Positions 7,678 to 15,660 of a stretch of 42,428 nt of DNA are shown piece after piece (position 1 is the stretch's first letter; every line of letters starts with the position of its first letter). The DNA lies in the NCBI RefSeq assembly GCF_023914155.1, contig NZ_JAMWYS010000057.1, positions 1 to 42,428 of the forward strand. Direction: 5' to 3'. Both the position numbers and the translations under genes were made by a program. This DNA is from Solitalea agri (GTDB taxonomy: Bacteria; Bacteroidota; Bacteroidia; Sphingobacteriales; Sphingobacteriaceae). The notes below the pieces were generated by a model. It ran no database searches. It saw only the letters and a list, made by a program, of their open reading frames with translations, and was not told the origin of the DNA.

Positions 7678-10548
7678 ATGAAGACAAGGGAAGTTTATTT
7701 AGTCGCCTTATTTTCAGTTATCGGTTTAAAATCGGTAGCAATAAACCCTGATAGCACCATTAATGCAAAACAAGCGCTTGATAAAGAAAGAGCAGCCATC
7801 TTAGTCAACAAAGAACTTAAGAATGAGCCTAAAATTGAACGCATGCTTAAACTTGGCATGTGGAAAGATGCTTGGCGTTTATTGTCAGCAGATAAAAACC
7901 CTGGCAATGAAATGCGTTTATTAAACGCTGAATATTATCTGGTAAACAACGATTTTAAAAAAGCAGATTCGCTGGTAAGCGAAGTGTTATCTCGGCGAAA
8001 AGAAAACCCAAAAGCTTTGTTGTTAAAAGCTCAGCTTCAAACCTGGGCATGGAAACTATCAGCGGCCGCTCAAACGTGTGAACAATTAACCTTACTAAAG
8101 GATAAACCTTTGTATGCCGAAGCTATGATTCAGCTCGGCCATATTCGATTACTCCAAAAGAAATACGACGATGCTCTTAAGATTGCAAAAGATTTAGAAA
8201 GCCAGTTTCCACAAAATTCTGAAGCATGGTTACTCGAATCTGATGTTCTATTTTGGAATCAGAAACCTGATTTGGCAGAAACCCCCTTAAAAAAATCCTT
8301 GGAGCTTGATCCATTCAATGCAGATGCCCGCTTTAATTATGGTTATGCAATATGGCGCCGAAGAGATGCCACTCAACTGACAAAGATGGAAGAGCAATGG
8401 CAGCTTGCTGTCGACCTAAACCCTTTGCATTTTAAAACTCATTGGCATTGGGGCAATGGCCATACAACACAAACCTATGCTCGTTATGCATCAACTAATG
8501 ATAAAGAAGTAAGTTCTGAGCTTGTCAAAGCAGAAGATCTTATTAAAAAGCATCAGCTTAAAGAGGCCATTGAATATACACGAATTGTTGAAAAGAAATA
8601 TCCATCATCTGTATTACCAGCAATGACCCGGGCTTCGGCCTTTTATATGGCCTTTTCGATGGATAGAACATTGCGTTTGGATTCCGCTCAAGCAGTTTTT
8701 CTTGAGATCTTAGCAAAAAAGAAAAACTATGGCCCTGCACATAATGGGCTGGCTGCTGTTATAAAGTCAAAACGCATCCCTTATCTGGCGAGCTATGATT
8801 CTATTGAAAATTCACTAAAAGCCCTTTCAATTTCTAATGAAAAAGGCTTTACAGAGGTATTTCCTGATATCAGCTACTATACTGGCGAAACAGCCAAAAA
8901 ATGGGTGGCCAATCAGCTTTATACTTCTCCCGCTTATTTCCCTCTGCTTTCCAAGCAAGGCTTAACCTTTGCCATTCCGCCATTGCATACCAATTTAGCT
9001 TCGGCTATGCATAATAGCTATTTCAATTCTGCTACCACATTCGACAATCGACAATGGATGGATATCAGAGGTGTTGGCAGTGGGGCTGCAGGAATAGAAT
9101 ATGTTGAGCGTGGTGCATATGGTGAGCGAAATGTTTTGTTACACGAGTTTGTGCATTTATTCCACTTGCAGGCATTAACCGATTCTGAAAAGCGAAGAAT
9201 CAGGGAACTTTATCTGAAAGCGATGGCCGAAAATAGAATGCTCGATTATTATTCGGCTAATAACGAACATGAATATTACGCCCAGGCTTATCCTGCATAT
9301 TTTGAAGCGGAAAAAGTTCATCCTTTAGACTTTAAATCAATGTGTAATACTGCTGATCTTAAGGCAAAAGATCCGATGCTTTTTCAGTTCATCGAGACAA
9401 TGGTGAAAAAAGAAAAGGCAGCTGTAGACGGAAACTCACAAGCCATGAAAAGCAATTGGGCCCAGGTATACCTGAATTTATTCAACGAAAAGGGTCAGAT
9501 TTCATTATTAGATACCGCCCTTAGCTACGATAAGGATTACCTCCCGGCGCTTTTGGCTTATGCTGATGCAAAGTCGTTGCTTGGAGATATTAATACTGCT
9601 CAATCAATGATTACCAGGGCTGAAAGCCTTAACAGCAATTATGCTCCATTATATGTTTCTAAAGCGAAGCTCCTAGAGGCACAGTCCCTAAAGCAGGGCA
9701 ATCCGACTGCATCTTTACATGCAGAAGCCTCTTTATACATCAAAGCTTTATCACTTGAGTCGGATCCAATAATAAAGGCCGATTTGTTGAACAGTACTGA
9801 GCAGTTTTATGTGAAAAGCGCTCAAATAGCCGATGCTATTATAACCGCTGAAGACTATATAAAGACTGCACCAGCAGTTTCAACTTATTTAAAAGATATT
9901 AAAGATGAGCAGATTGCCTATGCGGCATTACTTCGGGCAGAGCTTGGATACAACGATGCTTTAACAGTTCTGAAAAATCAAGTTGACCAAAAACCACAAA
10001 ATTATGAATTGCTTGGGCAATATACCGATGCCCTTGCCGATAACAAGAAATATGATGCTGCCATTGCAGCACTCCAATCGTCACAAAAAATATTAAATGC
10101 CGCCGGCACTCCCCGTCTAGATTATATGCTGCGTATTGCCGAATACTACTATCAAAGCGGGGATGCTGACTCGGCAGCCTATTTTGTTGAACCATTAATA
10201 AAGAACCAAAAGGCGATAGCTGGTTATCAAACTCGTTTTATTAGACTATTGGCCAATTTAAACAAAATGGGAACCGCTGAAAGCTTATTTAATGCTCTTC
10301 CTATTGCTTCGGACAATTTTTCTAAAGCTGACTATTTCTATACAAAGGCTAAAATCAGGGAAGGAAAAGGTGAGATGATCGAGGCTTCGGAAGAATATAA
10401 ACAGGCTATTGCCTTTAATCCATATCATTTCAGTGCAGTTTTCGATTTGATGAAATATTATCGTGCAATGGGATACACAAAAGAAGCTAATGCTTTATAT
10501 GAAAAATTAATGGCTCTGAAAATAAAACCAGGACCAACATTTAGATAA
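7678..10548 (+). CDS. Secreted TPR protein with HExxH metallopeptidase-like centre
   Basis: 956 residues from the ATG at 7678, which begins a signal peptide (MKTREVYLVALFSVIGLKSVA). An in-frame extension upstream was rejected because it would bury this signal. The N-terminal third and the C-terminal third are tetratricopeptide repeats ('A...L.....P.N..AWLLESDVLFW', 'ALAYADAKSLLGDINTAQSM', and similar). Between them sits a peptidase-like segment: 'LLHEFVHLFHLQ' with H489-E490-x-x-H493, and about 36 residues later 'NNEHEYYAQAYPAYF' (E530/E532), a plausible third zinc ligand of the gluzincin type. This arrangement suggests a periplasmic or surface metallopeptidase held in a TPR scaffold. A 13-bp terminator hairpin follows directly. 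Substrate unknown. Confidence 0.75.
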   Translation: MKTREVYLVALFSVIGLKSVAINPDSTINAKQALDKERAAILVNKELKNEPKIERMLKLGMWKDAWRLLSADKNPGNEMRLLNAEYYLVNNDFKKADSLVSEVLSRRKENPKALLLKAQLQTWAWKLSAAAQTCEQLTLLKDKPLYAEAMIQLGHIRLLQKKYDDALKIAKDLESQFPQNSEAWLLESDVLFWNQKPDLAETPLKKSLELDPFNADARFNYGYAIWRRRDATQLTKMEEQWQLAVDLNPLHFKTHWHWGNGHTTQTYARYASTNDKEVSSELVKAEDLIKKHQLKEAIEYTRIVEKKYPSSVLPAMTRASAFYMAFSMDRTLRLDSAQAVFLEILAKKKNYGPAHNGLAAVIKSKRIPYLASYDSIENSLKALSISNEKGFTEVFPDISYYTGETAKKWVANQLYTSPAYFPLLSKQGLTFAIPPLHTNLASAMHNSYFNSATTFDNRQWMDIRGVGSGAAGIEYVERGAYGERNVLLHEFVHLFHLQALTDSEKRRIRELYLKAMAENRMLDYYSANNEHEYYAQAYPAYFEAEKVHPLDFKSMCNTADLKAKDPMLFQFIETMVKKEKAAVDGNSQAMKSNWAQVYLNLFNEKGQISLLDTALSYDKDYLPALLAYADAKSLLGDINTAQSMITRAESLNSNYAPLYVSKAKLLEAQSLKQGNPTASLHAEASLYIKALSLESDPIIKADLLNSTEQFYVKSAQIADAIITAEDYIKTAPAVSTYLKDIKDEQIAYAALLRAELGYNDALTVLKNQVDQKPQNYELLGQYTDALADNKKYDAAIAALQSSQKILNAAGTPRLDYMLRIAEYYYQSGDADSAAYFVEPLIKNQKAIAGYQTRFIRLLANLNKMGTAESLFNALPIASDNFSKADYFYTKAKIREGKGEMIEASEEYKQAIAFNPYHFSAVFDLMKYYRAMGYTKEANALYEKLMALKIKPGPTFR

Positions 10549-10560
10549 GATGCTTTAAAT

Positions 10561-10595
10561 AAAAATGGCGTTCCGAAATTCAGAACGCCATTTTT
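10561..10595. terminator. Strong bidirectional terminator
   Basis: A perfect 13-bp stem (aaaaatggcgttc/gaacgccattttt) with a 9-nt loop lies between the convergent TPR gene and rbfA. A-runs and T-runs on the two sides serve both directions. Confidence 0.9.
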
Positions 10596-10966
10596 TATTC
10601 TTCATCACCCGACTTAGGTTGCTTTTCAATCTCATCAAATAGTTTATTCATTTTCATAACATACTCTTGCGTATCGTCAATGAAAAACTCCAATTCAGGA
10701 ATCACTCTCACCTGATCTTTAATTCGTTTCCCAAGTTTATACCTGATCTCGCTTTGCTGAGCCCTCACCCCATTAATTGACTGTTGTGCTGTATTATTGT
10801 TTAAAAAACTAAGATACACACGGGCCATTCCTAAATCAGGTGTTACTCTAACTTTGGTTACTGTTACAAAATTATTGGGGAACAGAGAACTTCCTTCTTG
10901 CTGAAAAAGATCGGCTAAGTCTTTCTGAATTTGACGGGCAAACTTCAATTGTCTTTTCGATTCCAT
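10595..10966 (-). CDS. rbfA: Ribosome-binding factor A
   Basis: 123 residues, the normal RbfA size. The start MESKRQLKFARQIQKDLADL and the later 'VTKVRVTPDLGMARVYLSFL' (about residues 39-58) are the family signature: a single KH-like domain that binds the 30S subunit and helps 16S rRNA 5'-end maturation and cold adaptation. A short acidic C-terminal tail follows. Its stop codon touches the outer base of the strong terminator. It is convergent with the TPR gene and divergent from the S4-domain gene, so it appears to be a single-gene unit. Confidence 0.95.
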   Translation of the reverse strand: MESKRQLKFARQIQKDLADLFQQEGSSLFPNNFVTVTKVRVTPDLGMARVYLSFLNNNTAQQSINGVRAQQSEIRYKLGKRIKDQVRVIPELEFFIDDTQEYVMKMNKLFDEIEKQPKSGDEE

Positions 10967-11100
10967 CTTTTCAATTTCATTAATTTAAATTCCAAATCCA
11001 AAAAGACCTGGTGGTTTATATTCACAGTTTCAAAGGTAACAACATCAAACTACTTTTAAGGGGTATATTCGTTTAAATATGCCTGTACTTAATTTTAAGT

Positions 11101-11108
11101 TATCTTTG
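11101..11108 (+). promoter_or_regulatory. Bacteroidetes -7 box (TATCTTTG) for the S4 gene
   Basis: TATCTTTG fits the TAnnTTTG consensus and ends 16 bases before the ATG of the S4-domain gene. No clear -33 TTTG is visible. Confidence 0.55.
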
Positions 11109-11124
11109 CTTTTATTTCAAAAAT

Positions 11125-11331
11125 ATGACTTCATTTAAAATCAATTCAGAGTACATCGAATTAATTAAACTGTTAAAAGCATGTGGGGTTGCCGAAAATG
11201 GCGGACATGCTCAAGCAATGGTCGATGCCGGCGACATCCGCGTTAACGGTGAAATAGAAAAGCGTAAAAGAGCCAAATTAAAACCTGGCGATAAAGTTGA
11301 AACCCCTCAGGGCAGTATTACGATCGAGTAA
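11125..11331 (+). CDS. S4-domain RNA-binding protein, YbcJ-like
   Basis: 68 residues, essentially one S4 domain. The pattern 'YIELIKLLKACGVAENGGHAQAMVDAGDIRVNGEIEKRKRAKLKPGDKVE' is the S4 fold, with the characteristic turn 'G.I.VNGE.E.RKR.KL..GD.V'. Proteins of this size (YbcJ/YaaA group) bind structured RNA, probably ribosomal, but no precise role is established. The gene starts with ATG and has a TAnnTTTG box just upstream. It is divergent from rbfA, another ribosome-associated gene. Confidence 0.85.
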   Translation: MTSFKINSEYIELIKLLKACGVAENGGHAQAMVDAGDIRVNGEIEKRKRAKLKPGDKVETPQGSITIE

Positions 11332-11356
11332 AATTTGTTGAATAAATTGTTGTTGT

Positions 11357-12151
11357 TTAAGGACGATAGGGTTTGTATACTTCTCGCTGCAGTTCAGGGT
11401 TTTCAATTGATTTATAATGAATTATTACTCTGAACATTAGCTTAAATGAGTGCCATCTAAGCAGGCTTGTCATTCTGATGGCCTCAAAAGGGAAAACTAA
11501 ACTATACCAGAATAAATTAACAGCATTCAGTTTCCGTTTTTTTCCTAGCATGGTACTAACAAAAACCCGTTTACCGTCTTTATTCTGATCATCAATTTTA
11601 ATTGAAAATATTTTACCGGGTACTTCAAGGTTAAAATGAACATTCTCATCATTCTCAATAAACGGAGATCCATAAAACTTTGGCGTATCTAAGTAAAACC
11701 TTTGTCCTCTTAATTTTTCTTTGCCAATGAAATAGTATTTCTTTTCACTCGACTTATGATTAACCTCTACAATTGAACATAATGGGTCGTTATATTCATC
11801 CAATAAAAAGTAAAAAGAAACTGGGTTAAAAAGGTATCCGAATGTACTTACATTACTTAAAACCATAATTTGGTTATCTGCAACCTCAACCCCATTTTCT
11901 TTAAAACATGAAACGATATGTTCTTTTATTGAAGTCGGTTTTGAATCGCCCTCAGAAGAGGCAACAAGATGATCAGCATCTTTAAAATTAAAAATATTAA
12001 ACCGATTACGACTAAAAAACCAACGTTTACGGGCTATGGTATCAATTTCATCAAGGTTTAAATAAAACATTAAGTTACCATAATGAAACTTGCTCTTTCG
12101 AGGCTCTAACCGGTCGTGCATTATCAAACATTCGTATAGACAAGAATTCAT
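11357..12151 (-). CDS. DUF1365 family protein
   Basis: 264 residues. The N-terminus MNSCLYECLIMHDRLEPRKS followed by 'KFHYGNLMFYLNLDEID' is the DUF1365 signature, and 'SNVSTFGYLFNPVSFYFLLD' (about residues 99-118) is its most conserved block. The function is unknown, but the family is usually encoded beside an FAD amine oxidoreductase and a cyclopropane-fatty-acid synthase-like methyltransferase, and is thought to act in modification of unsaturated membrane fatty acids. Here the FAD partner lies upstream on the same strand, but a plus-strand small gene separates them and no methyltransferase is present. Confidence 0.88.
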   Translation of the reverse strand: MNSCLYECLIMHDRLEPRKSKFHYGNLMFYLNLDEIDTIARKRWFFSRNRFNIFNFKDADHLVASSEGDSKPTSIKEHIVSCFKENGVEVADNQIMVLSNVSTFGYLFNPVSFYFLLDEYNDPLCSIVEVNHKSSEKKYYFIGKEKLRGQRFYLDTPKFYGSPFIENDENVHFNLEVPGKIFSIKIDDQNKDGKRVFVSTMLGKKRKLNAVNLFWYSLVFPFEAIRMTSLLRWHSFKLMFRVIIHYKSIENPELQREVYKPYRP

Positions 12152-12194
12152 AGAAGTTTTATTTAATTTAACTTATTTTTTAATCAGGCTTTTT

Positions 12195-12202
12195 TATTTT
12201 TG
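12195..12202 (+). promoter_or_regulatory. -7 box (TATTTTTG) for the 53-residue membrane protein
   Basis: TATTTTTG matches TAnnTTTG and ends 20 bases before the ATG at 12223, a spacing like other boxes in this window. It lies between the divergent DUF1365 gene and the small gene. Confidence 0.5.
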
Positions 12203-12222
12203 CGCTAAATATTTTAAAAGTT

Positions 12223-12384
12223 ATGTTGTCAACACTAGCGGCTTATCTTGCACCTGCTCAATACGTAATTCCAACGGTTATAAGCATTGGTTTAATTCTT
12301 CCTATTTGCATTATTCTTGTTTTCGAGAAACAACGCAAACAAGAGTTGGAAAACCCTACTCATCACGAAGAAAACCATCATTAA
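12223..12384 (+). CDS. Small single-pass membrane protein (53 residues)
   Basis: ATG to TAA gives 53 residues. A hydrophobic stretch of about 20 residues (VIPTVISIGLILPICIILVF) is followed by a basic anchor (EKQRKQE) and a histidine-rich tail ending 'THHEENHH'. The positive-inside rule puts the tail in the cytoplasm. A TAnnTTTG promoter box lies upstream and a good terminator hairpin begins 10 bases after the stop, so it appears to be a complete transcription unit. I do not recognise the family. The histidine tail could bind metal, but that is only a suggestion. It lies inside the minus-strand lipid gene group. Confidence 0.6.
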   Translation: MLSTLAAYLAPAQYVIPTVISIGLILPICIILVFEKQRKQELENPTHHEENHH

Positions 12385-12394
12385 TATTTGAAGA

Positions 12395-12418
12395 GGGCTG
12401 AAACTATCTACTCAGCCC
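12395..12418. terminator. Terminator hairpin
   Basis: A 7-bp stem (gggctga/tcagccc) with a 10-nt loop is followed by TTTTCT on the plus strand. It ends the small membrane-protein gene and may serve the FAD oxidoreductase gene from the other side. Confidence 0.7.
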
Positions 12419-12426
12419 TTTTCTGA

Positions 12427-13725
12427 TTATGATATTTTCAACTCAGCTATTTTGTATTTTTGACTTTGAAAAACTGCTCCTGCGCAATCAACTGCGGATC
12501 TAAAGGTTTCTTCATACTGCCCATTTTTAAAGTAGCTGCCGCAGAAGAATGTTGTTTTTTCAAATTCTTCACTCTCTGGCTGCAGATTTAGTTTTTCTAA
12601 CTGGTTTTGAGCTTTTGTTGTTTTTAAATCAAACAATGGATGTTCATATTCAACTATTTTCAATATTGCATCCTCATTAACCTCTCCTGCATCATTAACT
12701 GAAACAAAATAGTTTTTAGTTAACTCCATCTGCTCAAACCTATTTACCCATTTAATAGCTGTGGCTTTTCCAGAATCATCTATTCTGTAATTGAAAGACG
12801 CCCAAGCCTTTTTATTCTCAGGCATTACGGTGCTATCTGTATGAAGTTTGACCGTATTCTTTTCGTACTTGAAGTTTCTTAGCAAGCCGTATTCCAAATT
12901 TGTGGCATCGTCTTCTAAAATGCGTAAAGCCTGATTGGCATGGCAGGCAAATATTACCGTATCAAATTTTTCGACCGAACCATCCTCAAAAAACAACACT
13001 ACAATCATTCTCCCGAATTCAACTTGTCGTTTAACAAATCTTACTTTTTTATTTATTTGAATATCGATGCCTCTTAGTTGAGTCGATAAATCGTTCCAAT
13101 TTTCAACAGTTAACCAATTTTTGTTACTATTTCTTCCTGAAATGATATAGTTCTTTAAATATTGAATCGGCATTAATGCGGGAAAATCTGGCGCTTTATG
13201 AATAGGAACGGCCCAAATTGTTGAAGTAATGGGTATTAAATAATTGTTTAACAATTCAGAGCTATAACCCTTATCCTTGCTATATTGTTTCAGTGTGTAG
13301 TTACTATATTTTATTTCATTAGCATCAGATAAACAATCGCTTTGAAATCGTTTGATCTCTAAAAACAATTTCAAATGCCTGGCATTAACCAAATTTTTGC
13401 GTTGTGAAAAAAAACCATCTAATCCTTTATCACAAAACTCTAAACCAAACCGATGTTGTTGTATACCAAATGAAACATCCGCTGGTTTAACCCTTGCACC
13501 CAGTGTTTTCAATAAAGACAACAAACCTTCCTCCGAATTATTGATTGAATTGAAGGATGTATCAATTGTAAATTGTTTTTGATCACAAGAAATTGAAAAA
13601 GATTTAGAGTTACCAACTACCTTTTCACCTTCTTCAAACACTGTAATATTAAAATGCTCTTTAAGTTGAATTGCGACTCCCATTCCCGCCAAACCCGAGC
13701 CAATGATTGCTACTTTCTTCTTCAT
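12427..13725 (-). CDS. FAD-dependent amine-oxidase-like oxidoreductase (COG2907-type)
   Basis: 432 residues from the ATG at 13725. An earlier in-frame ATG exists, but the chosen one puts the dinucleotide-binding motif at the extreme N-terminus (KKVAIIGSGLAGMGVAIQLK), as is normal. Downstream: 'ITVFEEGEKVVGNSKSF', 'TIDTSFNSINNSEEGLLSLL', and 'TVIFACHANQALRILED' near the middle, all typical of the NAD/FAD amine-oxidoreductase group that accompanies DUF1365 and cyclopropane fatty-acid synthases. Probable role: oxidation or modification of membrane fatty-acid chains; not proven. Upstream lie the Rid protein and desaturase genes on the same strand, consistent with a lipid-related group. Confidence 0.82.
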   Translation of the reverse strand: MKKKVAIIGSGLAGMGVAIQLKEHFNITVFEEGEKVVGNSKSFSISCDQKQFTIDTSFNSINNSEEGLLSLLKTLGARVKPADVSFGIQQHRFGLEFCDKGLDGFFSQRKNLVNARHLKLFLEIKRFQSDCLSDANEIKYSNYTLKQYSKDKGYSSELLNNYLIPITSTIWAVPIHKAPDFPALMPIQYLKNYIISGRNSNKNWLTVENWNDLSTQLRGIDIQINKKVRFVKRQVEFGRMIVVLFFEDGSVEKFDTVIFACHANQALRILEDDATNLEYGLLRNFKYEKNTVKLHTDSTVMPENKKAWASFNYRIDDSGKATAIKWVNRFEQMELTKNYFVSVNDAGEVNEDAILKIVEYEHPLFDLKTTKAQNQLEKLNLQPESEEFEKTTFFCGSYFKNGQYEETFRSAVDCAGAVFQSQKYKIAELKIS

Positions 13726-13889
13726 AAAGGTATCATCACATTTGATTTCTGAACTGCTAAAAGTAATCCAATTAAAGCCAAAATGTTCTGACACAGTGTA
13801 TTTTACGTATAACTACGCATCTGATGTACGTAACGTAGCCGGCAATTTCGATCCTGTTTTCCTCAATTTAATTTACAAAAAACTATGCA

Positions 13890-14279
13890 TTATTTATCCC
13901 CAATAATTGCCGTTACTTCAATTTCTACTAGTAGTAATGGATCGATTAGTGCTTTAATTTCTATCATTGCTGTTGCCGGTTTAATGTCTTTAAAAAACTC
14001 GGCATGTGCCTTTCCTATTTCTTCCCAATGTTCAATATTGGTTACATACATTCGGGTTCTAACTACATCTTTCATCGTAGCACCAGCTTTTTCGAGCGTT
14101 TCAGCTATTTTTTCTAAAATGGTTTTGGTTTGCAGATAGAAATTGCCAACCCCAATAATTTCACCGTTAACTATTGCTGTTGTTCCTGAAACTTCAACCA
14201 CATTGCCAATTTTAACTGCCCGACTATAGCCGACAATGTCTTCCCAAACAGCACCTGAACTAATGTTTTCTCTTTTCAT
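13890..14279 (-). CDS. Rid (YjgF/YER057c/UK114) family protein
   Basis: 129 residues, normal for the family. '[25 protein letters not shown]' and the C-terminal '[10 protein letters not shown]' are standard Rid features; the proteins form trimers with active sites between subunits. In RidA deaminases an arginine in a 'PARS' motif binds the imine/enamine substrate. Here the same place reads 'KPATAMIEI', so that arginine is replaced by threonine. By family knowledge this puts the protein outside classical RidA and leaves the activity open. It lies 75 bp downstream of the desaturase gene, with a terminator hairpin between them. Confidence 0.85.
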   Translation of the reverse strand: MKRENISSGAVWEDIVGYSRAVKIGNVVEVSGTTAIVNGEIIGVGNFYLQTKTILEKIAETLEKAGATMKDVVRTRMYVTNIEHWEEIGKAHAEFFKDIKPATAMIEIKALIDPLLLVEIEVTAIIGDK

Positions 14280-14327
14280 TGTATTTGTTTGTTTTAATAA
14301 AATTATGCTATGGTTATAAAATAAAAA

Positions 14328-14346
14328 ATCCCGCTCGTGGCGGGAT
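14328..14346 (-). terminator. Terminator of the desaturase gene
   Basis: A perfect 7-bp stem (atcccgc/gcgggat) with a 5-nt loop is followed on the minus strand by a T-rich tract (TTTTTTATTTTA). It lies between the desaturase and Rid genes. Confidence 0.85.
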
Positions 14347-14354
14347 ATATTATG

Positions 14355-15101
14355 TTAGTTCGTAACTTTTCTCAATTGGATAATTCGTACCCAATGCATT
14401 ACTATCATCACTGGGTAAACAGGATCGAATTCCCACCATTTTTTAGCAAAGTTTGGACTATTTGGATATTTATGATGATTGTTTTGAAATAACTCACCTA
14501 GCATTAAAAACTCAATAGGAGTAGTATTTTTTGACTTATCGCCGTTTTCAAAATTGGAATAACCGTATTTATGTCCGCACCAGTTTACTACAGCTCCATG
14601 AATTGGGCCCATTAACCAATGTATTGGGAGTAACAAATAAAAGAATGGCGAGTATCCTAGTCCAAAAATGAAATAGGTATAAATAGCAACATAAATTAGT
14701 CCGATGCTAGCGCGAGTCATCATTGAATCACCAACCTTATCTAACCAAGGCCATTCCGGATAATTTCCTTTAAATTCATTTTCCGGCTCTTTCAAGCGCA
14801 TTACGTAAGCATTGTAAATACGGCGGGTTTCTAACATCATCGACCATACATCATCAAAAAAGTGTGGAGAATGTGGATCCTTCTCTGTATCGGAATAAGC
14901 ATGATGCATACGGTGCATAATGGCATATGCCCGAGGGTTTAAAAAAGAAGAACCTTGAAACAAAAATGTCATAAAATAAAATGCTCTTTCCCAAAACTTA
15001 TTAGTTGTAAACATTTTATGAGATGCATATCGATGCAAGAAAAAGGTCTGGAAAAACAAAGAGAGAAACCAGTGGCACAAAAAGAATATTAAAATTGGCA
15101 C
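14355..15101 (-). CDS. Membrane fatty-acid (acyl-CoA) desaturase
   Basis: 248 residues. All three histidine boxes of the membrane desaturase family are present: 'HRYASH' (about residues 23-28), 'HRMHH' (about 63-67) and 'NNHHKYP' (about 208-214), which bind the di-iron centre. Hydrophobic stretches near residues 1-20, 35-55 and 130-175 fit the usual membrane topology. It should insert a double bond into acyl chains, so its activity affects membrane fluidity. The start is GTG; an in-frame stop lies immediately upstream, so no earlier start is possible. A perfect 20-bp palindrome about 38 bp upstream may be its operator. Confidence 0.88.
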   Translation of the reverse strand: MPILIFFLCHWFLSLFFQTFFLHRYASHKMFTTNKFWERAFYFMTFLFQGSSFLNPRAYAIMHRMHHAYSDTEKDPHSPHFFDDVWSMMLETRRIYNAYVMRLKEPENEFKGNYPEWPWLDKVGDSMMTRASIGLIYVAIYTYFIFGLGYSPFFYLLLPIHWLMGPIHGAVVNWCGHKYGYSNFENGDKSKNTTPIEFLMLGELFQNNHHKYPNSPNFAKKWWEFDPVYPVMIVMHWVRIIQLRKVTN

Positions 15102-15138
15102 TTAAAAATAATTAAAGAGTTAACAGTAATTTATTATG

Positions 15139-15158
15139 AAACTATGCATGCATAGTTT
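15139..15158. promoter_or_regulatory. Perfect 20-bp palindrome, possible operator
   Basis: aaactatgcatgcatagttt is a perfect dyad. A shorter related dyad (aactatagtt) lies at 15216-15225, and both are followed by a TATATAAAA tract. The site is 38 bp upstream of the desaturase GTG, suitable for repressor or activator binding. Confidence 0.5.
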
Positions 15159-15171
15159 ATATAAAATGACG

Positions 15172-15215
15172 ACGGCCTTTTCATACAGGTAAATTACCTT
15201 TTCTGAAAAGACCGT
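15172..15215. other. Nested stem-loop
   Basis: Outer arms acggccttttca and tgaaaagaccgt (11 of 12 pair) enclose an inner hairpin aggta-aat-tacct. It sits between the two operator-like dyads. No U-run follows, so a terminator role is doubtful. Confidence 0.5.
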
Positions 15216-15660
15216 AACTATAGTTTTATATAAAAGAACTTCGCATAAACGTTAACCATTGATTATGACCGGAAAGCATCATAATTAGGCACAAAAATTT
15301 CGAATGCAAAAATAATTAAATGATTGGATTAATGAAGTTAAGTTTTCCAGACTTTTGGAAGTGCAGAAAACATTTTTGGGGAGATCATTTAAACTTAATT
15401 GATCATTGTTTCGTCTTTCAGGCGTTATACTAAAAGACCTATTCTAATTTGCTGGCGGTAATACACCAACGTCCTTTCAAGGGTTTAACATTGATTATAC
15501 AGAATCACACTAAGTCAATATTATAACTATTATTTTAAATAATTTAATTTTTTAGCTATTTTATTATCAAATAAATCGTATTTTGCGATTTTCATTTCTA
15601 AATTTATAAAATATTAACGCTCTCACTAACCCGCAGTGTTTATAGCTTACACCTAAAAGA

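Larger units (their letters stand above)
15102..15660. other. Gene-free intergenic region (559 bp)
   Basis: Between the divergent desaturase and GapN-like genes. The first 120 bases hold a palindrome and a nested hairpin (listed separately). I see no RNA gene and no credible open frame in the rest, which is AT-rich with scattered GC-richer patches. Confidence 0.7.

Noticed and set aside
9899-10195. 98-residue frame antisense to the TPR gene
   Set aside because: Lies entirely in a strong coding frame, with no family resemblance and no promoter box.
12090-12401. A 103-residue plus-strand frame overlapping the DUF1365 start and the small membrane-protein gene
   Set aside because: No family resemblance. 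The overlapping 53-residue frame has promoter, membrane segment and terminator and is far more credible.
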